Source of the DNA: Puia sp963703355
Lineage (GTDB): Bacteria > Bacteroidota > Bacteroidia > Chitinophagales > Chitinophagaceae
Assembly: GCA_963703355.1 (NCBI GenBank)
Contig: OY969813.1
Span: 3,844,001-3,908,000, forward strand
DNA: 64,000 nt
Direction of reading: 5' to 3'
Position numbers and translations under genes: made by a program. A model generated the notes under the pieces. It was given only the letters and a program-made list of their open reading frames with translations. It was not told the origin of the DNA and searched no databases. Below are positions 45,035-59,304 of this stretch, piece by piece. The stretch's first letter is position 1. The number at the start of each line of letters is the position of its first letter.

Positions 45035-45073
45035 CATCCCCGTCAAAAAAACGGGGCGGCGATAACGCCGGAA

Positions 45074-45082
45074 GTTCTTTGA
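45074..45082 (+). promoter_or_regulatory. boxA-like antitermination element before 16S
   Basis: GTTCTTTGA resembles the NusB-NusE boxA (core CTTT). The same word recurs at 47266-47274 before 23S, which supports a real function. Confidence 0.55.
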
Positions 45083-45088
45083 AAGTAT

Positions 45089-46801
<1,713 letters not shown>

Positions 46802-46849
46802 TACTTTTAATTTTTTAGTTCTTTTAGTAACCCGATAATAAGGGGCTGC

Positions 46850-46927
46850 AGATCCGTAGCTCAGCCTGGTTAGAGCACTACACTGATAATGTAGGGGTCA
46901 GCAGTTCAAATCTGCTCGGGTCTACCA
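46850..46927 (+). tRNA. tRNA-Ile (anticodon GAT)
   Basis: Located in the 16S-23S spacer. Acceptor arms AGATCCG and CGGGTCT pair with one T-G; the anticodon loop is CTGATAA with anticodon GAT; T-arm GCAG/CTGC. CCA is encoded at 46925-46927. Confidence 0.95.
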
Positions 46928-46930
46928 TCA

Positions 46931-47020
46931 CGCTCAACGCAAAACGCTGAACGCTGAACGCCCGATGAGATAGCGCCGAATGGCTACGCTTTATGCGTTA
47001 AGCCTTAAGCGTTTAACTTA
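46931..47020 (+). repeat. 7-nt microrepeats between tRNA-Ile and tRNA-Ala
   Basis: Two groups of heptamers: GCTCAAC, GCAAAAC, GCTGAAC, GCTGAAC (46932-46959) and ACGCTTT, ATGCGTT, AAGCCTT, AAGCGTT (46986-47013). They fill most of the 96-nt gap between the tRNAs. Confidence 0.75.
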
Positions 47021-47023
47021 CCA

Positions 47024-47097
47024 GGGGGATTAGCTCAGCTGGCCAGAGCACCTGCCTTGCACGCAGGGGGTCAACGGTTCGACTCCGTTATCCTCCA
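47024..47097 (+). tRNA. tRNA-Ala (anticodon TGC)
   Basis: Acceptor arms GGGGGAT and ATCCTCC, anticodon stem CCTGC/GCAGG with loop CTTGCAC (anticodon TGC), and a normal T-arm. CCA is not encoded. It is the second tRNA of the rRNA operon spacer. Confidence 0.95.
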
Positions 47098-47099
47098 CA

Positions 47100-47259
47100 A
47101 AGCTTAAGGCCCAAGGCTTAAAGCCTAAGGCTAAAAGCAGATTAGTTCTTTTCATACTGGTGTTTGACTATAGAAATACTATAGGTCTGATGATTCGTAA
47201 TCATAACATCATCTACATTAAGTAAATGCGTTACGCGTTAAGCGTTAAGCCTTTAGCTT
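47100..47259 (+). repeat. 7-nt microrepeats between tRNA-Ala and 23S
   Basis: Two arrays, AAGCTTA, AGGCCCA, AGGCTTA, AAGCCTA, AGGCTAA (from 47100) and ATGCGTT, ACGCGTT, AAGCGTT, AAGCCTT (47225-47252), flank an ordinary spacer segment. The first begins 3 nt past the tRNA-Ala end. Confidence 0.75.
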
Positions 47260-47265
47260 GATTAT

Positions 47266-47274
47266 GTTCTTTGA
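47266..47274 (+). promoter_or_regulatory. boxA-like element before 23S
   Basis: GTTCTTTGA, identical to the word before 16S, directly upstream of the pre-23S stem. Confidence 0.55.
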
Positions 47275-50317
<3,043 letters not shown>

Positions 50318-50326
50318 CAATTTTTT

Positions 50327-50402
50327 ACGCGTAACGCTTAACGCAAAACGCTTAACGCCTTTCCGGCCTTGAGCTTTAAGCCTTAAGCCTTCAGCGTTTA
50401 AC
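50327..50402 (+). repeat. 7-nt microrepeats between 23S and 5S
   Basis: About ten heptamers (ACGCGTA, ACGCTTA, ACGCAAA, ACGCTTA, ACGCCTT then TTGAGCT, TTAAGCC, TTAAGCC, TTCAGCG) lie between the pre-23S stem and 5S. Confidence 0.75.
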
Positions 50403-50406
50403 TTTT

Positions 50407-50517
<111 letters not shown>

Positions 50518-50525
50518 TTTATTGA

Positions 50526-50559
50526 AGCCTCGTCTTTTATTAGACGGGGCTTTTTTTTT
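50526..50559 (+). terminator. Intrinsic terminator of the rRNA operon
   Basis: Arms GCCTCGTCT and AGACGGGGC pair with one T-G; a short AT loop lies between them, followed by nine T. Confidence 0.9.
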
Positions 50560-50680
50560 GTGCAGTGTCTCCGATTACATCATCAATTAATGTGGTGAAT
50601 GCGTCATGGTGATAACGGGAGAATGTGGAAATGGAATGCGGGAATGATAATTTGAAAACTAAAAATTCATTTTCAAAATC

Positions 50681-50748
50681 GCTTTCAGCCTTACGCTTTA
50701 CGCCTTACGCTTTACGCCTTAAGCTTTACGCCTTAAGCTTACGCCTTT
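50681..50748 (-). repeat. 7-nt microrepeat reaching into the 3' end of a gene
   Basis: Heptamers of the ACGCTTT/ACGCCTT/AAGCTTT type continue from 50691 to about 50748 and include the stop codon and last codons of the isomerase-like gene (minus strand). Confidence 0.75.
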
Positions 50749-51665
50749 TCCAAATGCTTCCTCATCGCAACCGGATAATCCGCCAGCGCAATCTGCGGAT
50801 CCAGAATTTCAGGATGCCATAATTTTTCCCATTCGAAACTGTAATATCCCGGATAGTTATTTTTATACAAAAGATCGATTGCCTGAAAGATCGGAACGAT
50901 GCCTGTTCCCAACAATACATATTCTTCTTTCCCATCTATTAGTTTCAAATCTTTGATATGTGTGTGGCGGATATAAGGTTTTAAAGCCGCATATACTTCA
51001 TCCGGCGGTTCTTTCGTGGCTATCCACATATTACAGATATCCCATACCAGTCCCACATGCGGACTCGCTGCTCCTTCCATAACGGTTACCAAGTCTTTTT
51101 TATAAATAAGCTCCCCATGTGATTCCAGCAATACGACAACGTTTTTATCGGATGCATAATCACCTAATTCCCGAAGTCCCTCAATAATCAAATTCAAAGA
51201 TTCCTGCCGGTCACGATCTTTAGGAAGCTGATTGGGAAATACTCTTATGTAAGGGCATTTTAATTTCTGCGCCAGATCTATGAATCTTTTTGCTTCGTCC
51301 AGATTTTTAGATCTTTCATCACCCTTGGGTAAATGCATTGCGGCCGAAGAACCCAGGTCTACAAATACCAAACCATGTTCCTCCATTTTTTTCAGGGTTG
51401 CCGCAATCGCATCGTTATCCGAAAACTCGGGAACTTTCGTCAGATCCATTTCCCTCAGGATTCCTCTTACTTCTATTCCCTTATAATCATTCGCTTTCGC
51501 GAAATCGATAATCTTATCAAAAGACCAATCGGGGCAGCCCAATGTAGAGAAAGATATTTTATAGAATTTTCCTATTTTCAATTTATTGAAGATGCCGGGC
51601 AATAGGGTTACAAAAGGTATACTGGCAATAAAACGTTTTCTCGATATACTAGTATGTAGTCCCAT
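50739..51665 (-). CDS. Sugar-phosphate isomerase/epimerase-like TIM-barrel protein
   Basis: The 308-residue protein has an N-terminal segment with twin-arginine-like SRKRFIASIPFVTLLPG, suggesting export by Tat or a membrane anchor, then a xylose-isomerase-type TIM barrel: FSTLGCPDWSFDKIIDFAKANDYKGIEVRG, YIRVFPN, VVLLESHGELI, GLVWDICNMW, RHTHIKDLKLIDG, YYSFEWEKLWHPE. These contain the usual His, Glu and Asp metal ligands. Exported members in Bacteroidota often act on sugars or inositol-like compounds. The substrate is unknown. Its stop codon lies inside a heptamer microrepeat array. Confidence 0.85.
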   Translation of the reverse strand: MGLHTSISRKRFIASIPFVTLLPGIFNKLKIGKFYKISFSTLGCPDWSFDKIIDFAKANDYKGIEVRGILREMDLTKVPEFSDNDAIAATLKKMEEHGLVFVDLGSSAAMHLPKGDERSKNLDEAKRFIDLAQKLKCPYIRVFPNQLPKDRDRQESLNLIIEGLRELGDYASDKNVVVLLESHGELIYKKDLVTVMEGAASPHVGLVWDICNMWIATKEPPDEVYAALKPYIRHTHIKDLKLIDGKEEYVLLGTGIVPIFQAIDLLYKNNYPGYYSFEWEKLWHPEILDPQIALADYPVAMRKHLEKA

Positions 51666-51806
51666 GTCCAGATTTGAATTTCATGAATGTCAAAAATAAT
51701 GACAAGATCAAACTATACAAACAGACAGACAACTTCCTTGAGATTTTAAATCTGATGAAAAAATTGAACTGACCGTAGGCTTTAAATCTACATGCGCTTA
51801 CCTGGA

Positions 51807-53282
51807 TCAAATGGTTACACCAATCAACGAATGATCCCTGGTTTCGAGAAGAGAGTTCCCCATGAGAAATTCATCCACTTTGCGCGCGCATTCCCTGCCT
51901 TCACTTATGGCCCATACTACCAGCGACTGACCGCGGCGAAGATCACCTGCAGCAAATATTTTATCGATACTTGTCTTGTAAAATTTTTCGGACGCCTTCA
52001 CATTACCACGTTCATCCAAATCTACGCCCAGGTCGTTTACCAATCCTTCCTGCTGCGGATGTAAAAATCCCATGGCAAGTAATGCGAGCTCACAGGGAAT
52101 AATCTCTTCCGTTCCAGCTACTTCTATGAATCTCGCGGGGCGGCCATCGTCAGTTAGTTTCCATTCCAGCTGCACAATTTTCAATGCCTTTAAATTTCCA
52201 TTCTCATCTCCAATAAATTCTTTGGTCGCCATAGCCCATTGTCTTTCACATCCTTCTTCGTGGGAAGAAGTCGTTTTCATAATCATTGGATAAGTAGGCC
52301 ATGGCATGAATGAAGTTCTTTCTTTGGGGGGCTGGGGAAGCAATTCAAACTGCGTTATTTGTTTTGCACCATGGCGATTGGAAGTGCCAACACAGTCACT
52401 GCCGGTATCACCACCACCTATTACAATTACATTTTTCCCGGTTGCAAAAACATCTTCCGCATTTACCGGCAAACCACTGACTCTTTTATTTTGTTGCTTT
52501 AAAAAATCCATTGCAAAATAAATCCCCTTCAGGTCGCGGCCCGGTACCGGGAGATCCCTTGGAATCGTAGAACCGCCAGTCAACACAATCGCGTGATAGT
52601 CGCGCATGAGCTCGTCAGTACTTATGTCCACACCCACATTTATGTTACAGCGGAAAATGATGCCTTCCTGTACCAGCAGATTGACTCTCCTGTCGATGAT
52701 CCATTTTTCCAGTTTAAAATCCGGAATACCATATCTTAATAAACCGCCCGGTGAATCGTCTCTCTCGAAAACGGTAACGGTGTGCCCCGCAGAATTTAAC
52801 TGCGCTGCCGTTGCGAGTCCCGCAGGACCGGAACCTACTACAGCTACATTTTTCCCGGTACGTACATTGGGCTGTTTGGCTTTTACAAATCCCTTTTCAA
52901 ATGCAATTTCTATAATATGTTTTTCGATTTCCTCAATGGCTACTGCCGGCTGATTGATTCCCAAAACACAACTTGTTTCACAAGGTGCCGGACAAATTCT
53001 GCCAGTAAACTCGGGGAAATTATTTGTTGTAACCAGGATGTCATAAGCGTCCTGCCAGGCCTTGCGATAAACTGCATCATTAAATTCAGGAATTACATTT
53101 CCCAGAGGACATCCATTGTGACAAAAAGGAATGCCACAGTTCATGCAACGTGCCGCCTGTTTATTTAATTGTTCCGGCTCGTATTGATTTACAAATTCCT
53201 TGTAATCCTTTCTTCTTTCCTGTATTGGTCGTTTGGACGGAAGTTCGCGTTTAAATTCCAGAAACCCGGTTGGTTTACCCAT
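51807..53282 (-). CDS. gltD: Glutamate synthase small subunit
   Basis: The 491-residue protein supplies electrons from NADPH to the large subunit. The N-terminal Fe-S region has CMNCGIPFCHNGCPLGN and CPAPCETSC; the FAD-binding part VAVVGSGPAGLATAAQLNSAG and the NADPH-binding part NVIVIGGGDTGSDCVGTSNRHGA are both present. The C-terminus contains IFAAGDLRRGQSLVVWAISEGRECA, the second FAD segment. It follows gltB by 27 nt in the same operon. Confidence 0.97.
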   Translation of the reverse strand: MGKPTGFLEFKRELPSKRPIQERRKDYKEFVNQYEPEQLNKQAARCMNCGIPFCHNGCPLGNVIPEFNDAVYRKAWQDAYDILVTTNNFPEFTGRICPAPCETSCVLGINQPAVAIEEIEKHIIEIAFEKGFVKAKQPNVRTGKNVAVVGSGPAGLATAAQLNSAGHTVTVFERDDSPGGLLRYGIPDFKLEKWIIDRRVNLLVQEGIIFRCNINVGVDISTDELMRDYHAIVLTGGSTIPRDLPVPGRDLKGIYFAMDFLKQQNKRVSGLPVNAEDVFATGKNVIVIGGGDTGSDCVGTSNRHGAKQITQFELLPQPPKERTSFMPWPTYPMIMKTTSSHEEGCERQWAMATKEFIGDENGNLKALKIVQLEWKLTDDGRPARFIEVAGTEEIIPCELALLAMGFLHPQQEGLVNDLGVDLDERGNVKASEKFYKTSIDKIFAAGDLRRGQSLVVWAISEGRECARKVDEFLMGNSLLETRDHSLIGVTI

Positions 53283-53309
53283 TGCTTAATTCTTAATAAT
53301 AATAGTTAA

Positions 53310-56300
53310 TCAGGAATTGATACGTACGTGTGCTTTTTTTTCAGACAATACTTTTTTGTAGTCTTTAGGAAACACTTTGACGAAATTCCGCAGTTGATTT
53401 TCAAAGTCCTCCAATACAAATTTTGCCACTGAACTGCCGGTATATCTGTAATGCCGGGAAATCATTTCTTTCATTTCGAGTATATCTTCTTCATTCAGTG
53501 GATCCAGATCTATCATATCCAAATTACACAGGGAAGAAAATTTTCCATCCACATTGTATATATAGGCAATTCCTCCACTCATGCCGGCAGCGAAGTTCCT
53601 GCCAGTAGATCCGAGAATCACCACTCTTCCTCCGGTCATATATTCGCAACCGTGATCGCCAATGCCTTCTACCACTGCATTTGCTCCGGAATTTCGAACC
53701 GCAAAACGCTCTCCGGCTTTTCCTCTTATATAAGCTTCGCCTGAAGTGGCACCATAAAATGCAACGTTTCCTATGATAAAATTTTCCTCTGGTATAAATC
53801 CTGCATCCTGAGCAGGATAAACGATCAAACGTGCGCCGGACAATCCTTTACCAAAATAGTCGTTTGCATCTCCTTCCAGTTCCAGCGTCACACCACTTGT
53901 GTTGAAGGCACCGAAACTTTGTCCGGCTGTCCCGGTGAGTTTGAAATGAATACTGTCAGGCGGCAAACCTTTGGCTTTGAATATTTTTGATATTTCGTTG
54001 GAAAGAATGGTGCCGATGGTGCGGTCGGTATTTTTAACTTTAAATGCCGCTGAAATTTTTTGACCAAATTCAATCGCAGGCTTGGCAGCCTCCAATAATT
54101 TCCAATCCAATACGTCAGCTAGTCCGTGGTCCTGGTCTTCCATATGATATATACCAGTATACATCGAGGTAGGTTCCTTGAAAAGAATGGGCGATAGATT
54201 TAACTTTTTTGTTTTCCAATGTTTGTGACGATCATTTACTTCAAGACATTCAACCTGTCCTACCATTTCTTCTATGGTACGAAATCCGAGTTCTGCCATG
54301 ATCTCACGTAATTCTCTGGTAAGGAATTTAAAAAGGTTAACTACATGATCTGCGTTTCCTGTAAACCGTTTCCTAAGTTCAGGATCCTGTGTGGCAACGC
54401 CGACAGGGCAGGTATTCAAATGACATTTCCGCATCATAATACATCCTTCCACCACCAGTGCGGCTGTGGCCACACCCCATTCTTCCGCGCCCAGCAAAGT
54501 GGCAATTGCTACGTCTCTGCCTGTTTTTAACTGACCGTCAGTTTGAAGTACTACGCGGCTTCGTAATTTATTTTTCACCAAAGTCTGATGGGATTCGGCA
54601 AGCCCCAATTCCCATGGAAGTCCTGTATGCCGGATCGAACTGATGGGCGACGCCCCGGTACCGCCGTCATGACCTGAAATCAGGATCACATCCGATTTTG
54701 CCTTGGCTACGCCTGCGGCAATGGTTCCTACGCCTGCTTTGGAAACAAGTTTCACATTTATCCTGGCGGCGCGATTTGCATTTTTGAGATCAAATATCAA
54801 CTGTGCAAGATCTTCGATTGAATATATATCGTGATGTGGAGGAGGTGAAATCAGACCCACACCCGGTGTGGAGTGTCTTACTTTCCCAATCCAATCGTCT
54901 ACTTTATGACCGGGTAATTGTCCTCCTTCACCAGGTTTCGCTCCCTGAGCCATTTTTATCTGCAGTTCGTCAGCCTGTGTCAGATAGTAACTCGTAACTC
55001 CAAACCTTGCAGATGCGACCTGCTTAATTGCAGAACGCATAGAGTCGCCATTTTCAAGTTTATCAAAACGGAACTCGTCTTCTCCTCCTTCACCGGTGTT
55101 GCTTTTTGCGCCTATTCTGTTCATTGCTATCGCCAGTGTTGAGTGAGCTTCATGGGAAATAGATCCGAAACTCATCGCACCCGTTGCAAATCTCCTCAGA
55201 ATACTTTCTTCCGGTTCTACTTCATCCAAAGAAATAGAGGGACGATTTCTTCTGAATTGAAACATTCCCCTGATGGTCGCAGATTTTTCCATCTGATCGT
55301 TTACCAGTTTGGAATATTTCTTGAACGAAGCATAATCGTTCATATGAGTTGAATACTGAAGAAAATGAATCGTATTCGGATTAAAAAGATGGAATTCTCC
55401 TTTGCGTTTCCATTGATATACTCCGCCGGTTGGCAGGCGTTCTACCGGAATGTCCTTGCGGCTGAATGCAAATAAATGTTTCGCCAGTGTCTCCCTTGCG
55501 ATTTCATCCAGTCCCATTCCTTCAATTCGTGATGTGGCTCCGGTGAAATATTTATCCACAACCGAATGATTCAATCCGATGATCTCAAATATCTGAGCAC
55601 CCTGATAAGACTGCAGTGTGGAAATGCCCATCTTGGAGAACACTTTCAACAAACCTTCGTTGACTGCTTTTATATAATTTTTTTTGAGATACTCCGCTTC
55701 GAGATTCGTTTGTAATTTTCCGGTAACACGAGCATCATGAATAGTGGCAAACGCGAGATATGGGTTGATGGCAGTAGCGCCGAATCCGATAAGACATGCA
55801 TAATGATGTACTTCCCAAACATCACCCGCTTCCACAATAATTCCTACCTGCCCACGTAACCCTTTTCTTATTAAGTGATGATGAACAGCAGCCGTCGCCA
55901 GCAGCGTTGGAATCGGCGCGTGATCTGAATCAATGGCGCGATCAGATAAAATCAGTACTTCAAATCCATCGTTGGCTGCATCTGCGGCGTATCTGCATAG
56001 TCTTTCCACACCGGCCTGGAGAGAACCAGGTTTTTCATCGGCTCTGAAATACAACTGCAAAGTTTTCGCCTGAAAAATTCCCGTATCGATACTGCGAATC
56101 TTTTCCAACTCGTGATTGGTAAGCACCGGATGTTTCAATGCTACACAATGGCAGTCCAGCGGATCTTCAACCAAAAGATTGCCGTTGTTTCCCGCAAAGG
56201 TTGCCAGCGACATGACCAATCTTTCCCTTATGGGATCAATAGGAGGATTCGTTACCTGAGCGAATAATTGTTTGAAATAACTGCTGAGATGCTGAGGTTC

Positions 56301-57827
56301 ATCACTGAGTACTGCGAGTGGAATATCTGAACCCATAGAACCTATCGGCTCCTTGCCTTCCAGCGCCATGGGCGTGATGATGGATTCCACATCTTCCGTC
56401 GTGTAACCAAATGCTTTTTGATATTTGAATATCTGATCGTGATGTAATTCAGTAAATGCAACACGCGGTTCTGGCAACTCTTCGAGTCTTATTTTGTATT
56501 TGTTGAGCCATTCAGCATATGGTTTTGAAGAACAGATTTTATTCTTCAGTTCATCATCACTGATGATTCTTCCCTGTTCCATATCAACCACGAACATTTT
56601 GCCGGGTTGCAACCTGCCTTTTTCGCGAATGAGTTTCTGGTCAATGGGAAGTACACCTGTTTCGGAAGCCATGATCACACGATCGTCAGTTGTCACACAG
56701 TAACGTGAAGGACGGAGGCCATTCCTGTCGAGGGTGGCGCCGATCATTTTCCCATCTGTAAATGAAATGGAAGCCGGACCATCCCATGGCTCCATGAGTG
56801 AGGCATGAAATTCGTAAAATGCTTTCTTAACGGGATCCATCTGATCATTTCCATCCCATGCTTCGGGAATCAGCATCATCATCACGTGTGGTAATGATCT
56901 GCCGCAAAGCAGCAGCAGTTCGATCATATTGTCCAGGCAGGCAGAATCCGATTGTCCGTCAACAATTAGTGGCAACAGCATTTCCATTTCCTCTTTTGAA
57001 AAGAATGGAGATTCAAAAGCATTTTCACTTGTCTTCAGCCAATTGAGATTTCCCTGCACCGTGTTTATTTCTCCATTATGGGCTATATAACGAAATGGCT
57101 GGGCCAGTTTCCAGGAAGGAAATGTGTTTGTGGCAAATCTTGAATGAATCAGTCCGAATGCAGATACAATCCTGTTATTATTCAAATCGGGAAAATAATT
57201 TCTTACCTGCAGACTGGTCAACTGTCCTTTATAAACTACTGTTTTATAGGAAAGTGATGCGAGATAAAAGCCGATTGGATCTTTCTTTACCGAATTTTGA
57301 ATGGTATGACTTGAATAATTCCGAAGAATAAACAACTTGCGTTCAAATTCTTCGGGATCATTGATATGATCAGGGCTTGCAATAAAAACCTGTTCGATGT
57401 CGGGCTCAACTGAAAGGGCAGTCGGTCCGATTCCATCCGGATTAACCGGCACTTTACGATATCCCAACACTTCAAGCCCCAGCTTATCCGCCGCCCGATT
57501 GAATATATCGCGGCATTCTTCCTTCAGCATCGGGTCTCTGGGGAAAAATATCATACCCACTCCATATCTTCCATAAGCAGGCAGGTGGAAACCGAGCTTT
57601 ATACATTCGTCAAAAAAGAACTCATGCGGAGTCTGGATCATAATACCCGCACCGTCGCCGGTATTGCTTTCACAGCCACATGCGCCCCGGTGTTCCATAT
57701 TCTCGAGAATCGTCAGTGCGTCGGAAATGATCTGGTGTGACTTATACCCTTTGATGTTGGCGACAAAGCCGATGCCACAAGCATCCCGCTCAAAAGAAGG
57801 ATGATATAATCCTTGATTTTGTTCCAT
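53310..57827 (-). CDS. gltB: Glutamate synthase large subunit
   Basis: The 1505-residue enzyme makes two glutamates from glutamine and 2-oxoglutarate. The class II glutamine amidotransferase domain follows a 16-residue propeptide; Cys17 in RDACGIGFVAN is the nucleophile. The central domain is followed by the FMN-binding synthase barrel (about 850-1240, SHEAHSTLAIAMNRIGAKSNTGEGGED, PGEGGQLPG, GHDGGTGASP) with the [3Fe-4S] cluster cysteines near MMRKCHLNTCPVGVATQDP. The C-terminal gltB beta-helix contains GANAVVEGIGDHGCEYMTGG. Length is typical. The gltBD pair provides the glutamate used by the transaminase step of the neighbouring ilv pathway. Confidence 0.98.
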   Translation of the reverse strand: MEQNQGLYHPSFERDACGIGFVANIKGYKSHQIISDALTILENMEHRGACGCESNTGDGAGIMIQTPHEFFFDECIKLGFHLPAYGRYGVGMIFFPRDPMLKEECRDIFNRAADKLGLEVLGYRKVPVNPDGIGPTALSVEPDIEQVFIASPDHINDPEEFERKLFILRNYSSHTIQNSVKKDPIGFYLASLSYKTVVYKGQLTSLQVRNYFPDLNNNRIVSAFGLIHSRFATNTFPSWKLAQPFRYIAHNGEINTVQGNLNWLKTSENAFESPFFSKEEMEMLLPLIVDGQSDSACLDNMIELLLLCGRSLPHVMMMLIPEAWDGNDQMDPVKKAFYEFHASLMEPWDGPASISFTDGKMIGATLDRNGLRPSRYCVTTDDRVIMASETGVLPIDQKLIREKGRLQPGKMFVVDMEQGRIISDDELKNKICSSKPYAEWLNKYKIRLEELPEPRVAFTELHHDQIFKYQKAFGYTTEDVESIITPMALEGKEPIGSMGSDIPLAVLSDEPQHLSSYFKQLFAQVTNPPIDPIRERLVMSLATFAGNNGNLLVEDPLDCHCVALKHPVLTNHELEKIRSIDTGIFQAKTLQLYFRADEKPGSLQAGVERLCRYAADAANDGFEVLILSDRAIDSDHAPIPTLLATAAVHHHLIRKGLRGQVGIIVEAGDVWEVHHYACLIGFGATAINPYLAFATIHDARVTGKLQTNLEAEYLKKNYIKAVNEGLLKVFSKMGISTLQSYQGAQIFEIIGLNHSVVDKYFTGATSRIEGMGLDEIARETLAKHLFAFSRKDIPVERLPTGGVYQWKRKGEFHLFNPNTIHFLQYSTHMNDYASFKKYSKLVNDQMEKSATIRGMFQFRRNRPSISLDEVEPEESILRRFATGAMSFGSISHEAHSTLAIAMNRIGAKSNTGEGGEDEFRFDKLENGDSMRSAIKQVASARFGVTSYYLTQADELQIKMAQGAKPGEGGQLPGHKVDDWIGKVRHSTPGVGLISPPPHHDIYSIEDLAQLIFDLKNANRAARINVKLVSKAGVGTIAAGVAKAKSDVILISGHDGGTGASPISSIRHTGLPWELGLAESHQTLVKNKLRSRVVLQTDGQLKTGRDVAIATLLGAEEWGVATAALVVEGCIMMRKCHLNTCPVGVATQDPELRKRFTGNADHVVNLFKFLTRELREIMAELGFRTIEEMVGQVECLEVNDRHKHWKTKKLNLSPILFKEPTSMYTGIYHMEDQDHGLADVLDWKLLEAAKPAIEFGQKISAAFKVKNTDRTIGTILSNEISKIFKAKGLPPDSIHFKLTGTAGQSFGAFNTSGVTLELEGDANDYFGKGLSGARLIVYPAQDAGFIPEENFIIGNVAFYGATSGEAYIRGKAGERFAVRNSGANAVVEGIGDHGCEYMTGGRVVILGSTGRNFAAGMSGGIAYIYNVDGKFSSLCNLDMIDLDPLNEEDILEMKEMISRHYRYTGSSVAKFVLEDFENQLRNFVKVFPKDYKKVLSEKKAHVRINS

Positions 57828-58048
57828 TTATTTCGGTTAAGCAGTGAATGGCATCAACGAACAATCGTTATTCTGTGTATTTTTCTAAGGAAGGGTGTGA
57901 TTCGTTTAAAAATATGTAAAAAAACTGATATTTCACTTAGAAAAAACGCGAAAAGTGCAGGGCTCAAAACTTAACATAAAAAGGCCGTCCCTTGTTCTGC
58001 TTTTCTTCATTTATTTTCATGTCCGGGCACTCATGTCAGGCTTGCCTT
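57828..58048. other. Intergenic region between gltB and ilvA
   Basis: Both flanking genes are on the minus strand, so this holds the gltB promoter and the end of the ilv transcript. No terminator hairpin, -7 box or riboswitch was seen. Confidence 0.4.
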
Positions 58049-59302
58049 TTAGACCAATAAGCTGAAAAGGGTATCGTTTTTATTTATTTCTGTGTAATCT
58101 ATCTGATATTTCTTCATGTTTTCAAGCAGAACCTGATAGTCAGCTTTTGTTACCAGTTCGATTCCCACCACAGCGGGACCCGATTCCTTATCCGTTTTTT
58201 GCATATACTCAAAACGGGTGATATCGTCATTCGGTCCGAGTACATTACTCACAAATTCCTTGAGAGCACCAGGACGCTGTGCAAAACGTATCAGGAAATA
58301 GTGTTTGAGTCCTTCATATTGCAGCGATCGTTCTTTAATCTCCGGCATTCTGTCAATATCATTGTTGCTTCCGCTGACTATACAGACTACATTTTTACCC
58401 TTGATTTCTTCCGCTCTTTTTTCCAACCCCGCAATCGATAAAGCTCCAGCTGGTTCAACTACAATCGCTTCTTCATTATAAAGCTTAAGAATGGTGGTGC
58501 AAATACGTCCTTCCGGAACCAGGTCAAGTGCGTCCAGCATTTCCCTGCAAATTGAAAAAGTAAGATCGCCAGTTCTTTTTACGGCAGCTCCGTCTACAAA
58601 ACGGTCAATCTTTTCAAGAGTTACCGGATGTCCCGCTTTAAATGCTGCTTCCATAGAAGGCGCACCTTCGGGTTCGAGACCTATGATCTTAGTTTTGGGA
58701 GAATAGGTTTTAAAATACGTGCCCACGCCGGATGCCAGGCCGCCACCGCCAACCGGTACAAAAAGCATATCGATATCCGACAGATCTTCCAGGATCTCAA
58801 GTCCCACGGTTGCCTGCCCTTCAATAATCCGCAGATCTTCAAACGGAGGTACGAAAATCATTTGATTTTCTGCTGTATATTTTTTTGCAGCAACAGCACA
58901 ATCATCGAATGTGTCCCCGACAAGTTTAATTTCGACAAAATGTTCACCAAACATACGTGTCTGATCCACTTTTTGTTTAGGTGTAATGATGGGCATAAAT
59001 ACTACACCCTTCACATTCAGTTTTTTGCAGGAGTATGCGAAACCCTGGGCATGATTTCCAGCGCTGGCACATACAACGCCCTTCAGGAGCACTTCTTCAG
59101 AAAGACTACTCATCATATTGAATGCGCCTCTTATTTTATAGGAGCGAACCACCTGAAGGTCTTCACGTTTTAGATAAACATTACAATGATATCTCCGTGA
59201 GAGATTCTGATTTAAAACCAAGGGTGTTCTTACGACTATTTTTTTTAATCTTTCTGCTGCTCCCGCCACATCCAATTTTACGGACCGTGCTGTCGTTTCC
59301 AT
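58049..59302 (-). CDS. ilvA: Threonine ammonia-lyase (biosynthetic)
   Basis: The 417-residue PLP enzyme deaminates threonine to 2-oxobutanoate, the first step to isoleucine. PLP lysine is Lys56 in VVRSYKIRGAFN. Further motifs are SAGNHAQGFAYS and VPVGGGGLASG (PLP phosphate loop). The C-terminal part (about 330-417: YFLIRFAQRPGALKEFV) is a single ACT-like domain, so it is of the short, single regulatory domain class, and feedback regulation by isoleucine is likely by family analogy. It starts 2 nt after ilvC and is the last gene of the ilv cluster here. Confidence 0.95.
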   Translation of the reverse strand: METTARSVKLDVAGAAERLKKIVVRTPLVLNQNLSRRYHCNVYLKREDLQVVRSYKIRGAFNMMSSLSEEVLLKGVVCASAGNHAQGFAYSCKKLNVKGVVFMPIITPKQKVDQTRMFGEHFVEIKLVGDTFDDCAVAAKKYTAENQMIFVPPFEDLRIIEGQATVGLEILEDLSDIDMLFVPVGGGGLASGVGTYFKTYSPKTKIIGLEPEGAPSMEAAFKAGHPVTLEKIDRFVDGAAVKRTGDLTFSICREMLDALDLVPEGRICTTILKLYNEEAIVVEPAGALSIAGLEKRAEEIKGKNVVCIVSGSNNDIDRMPEIKERSLQYEGLKHYFLIRFAQRPGALKEFVSNVLGPNDDITRFEYMQKTDKESGPAVVGIELVTKADYQVLLENMKKYQIDYTEINKNDTLFSLLV

Positions 59303-59304
59303 AT

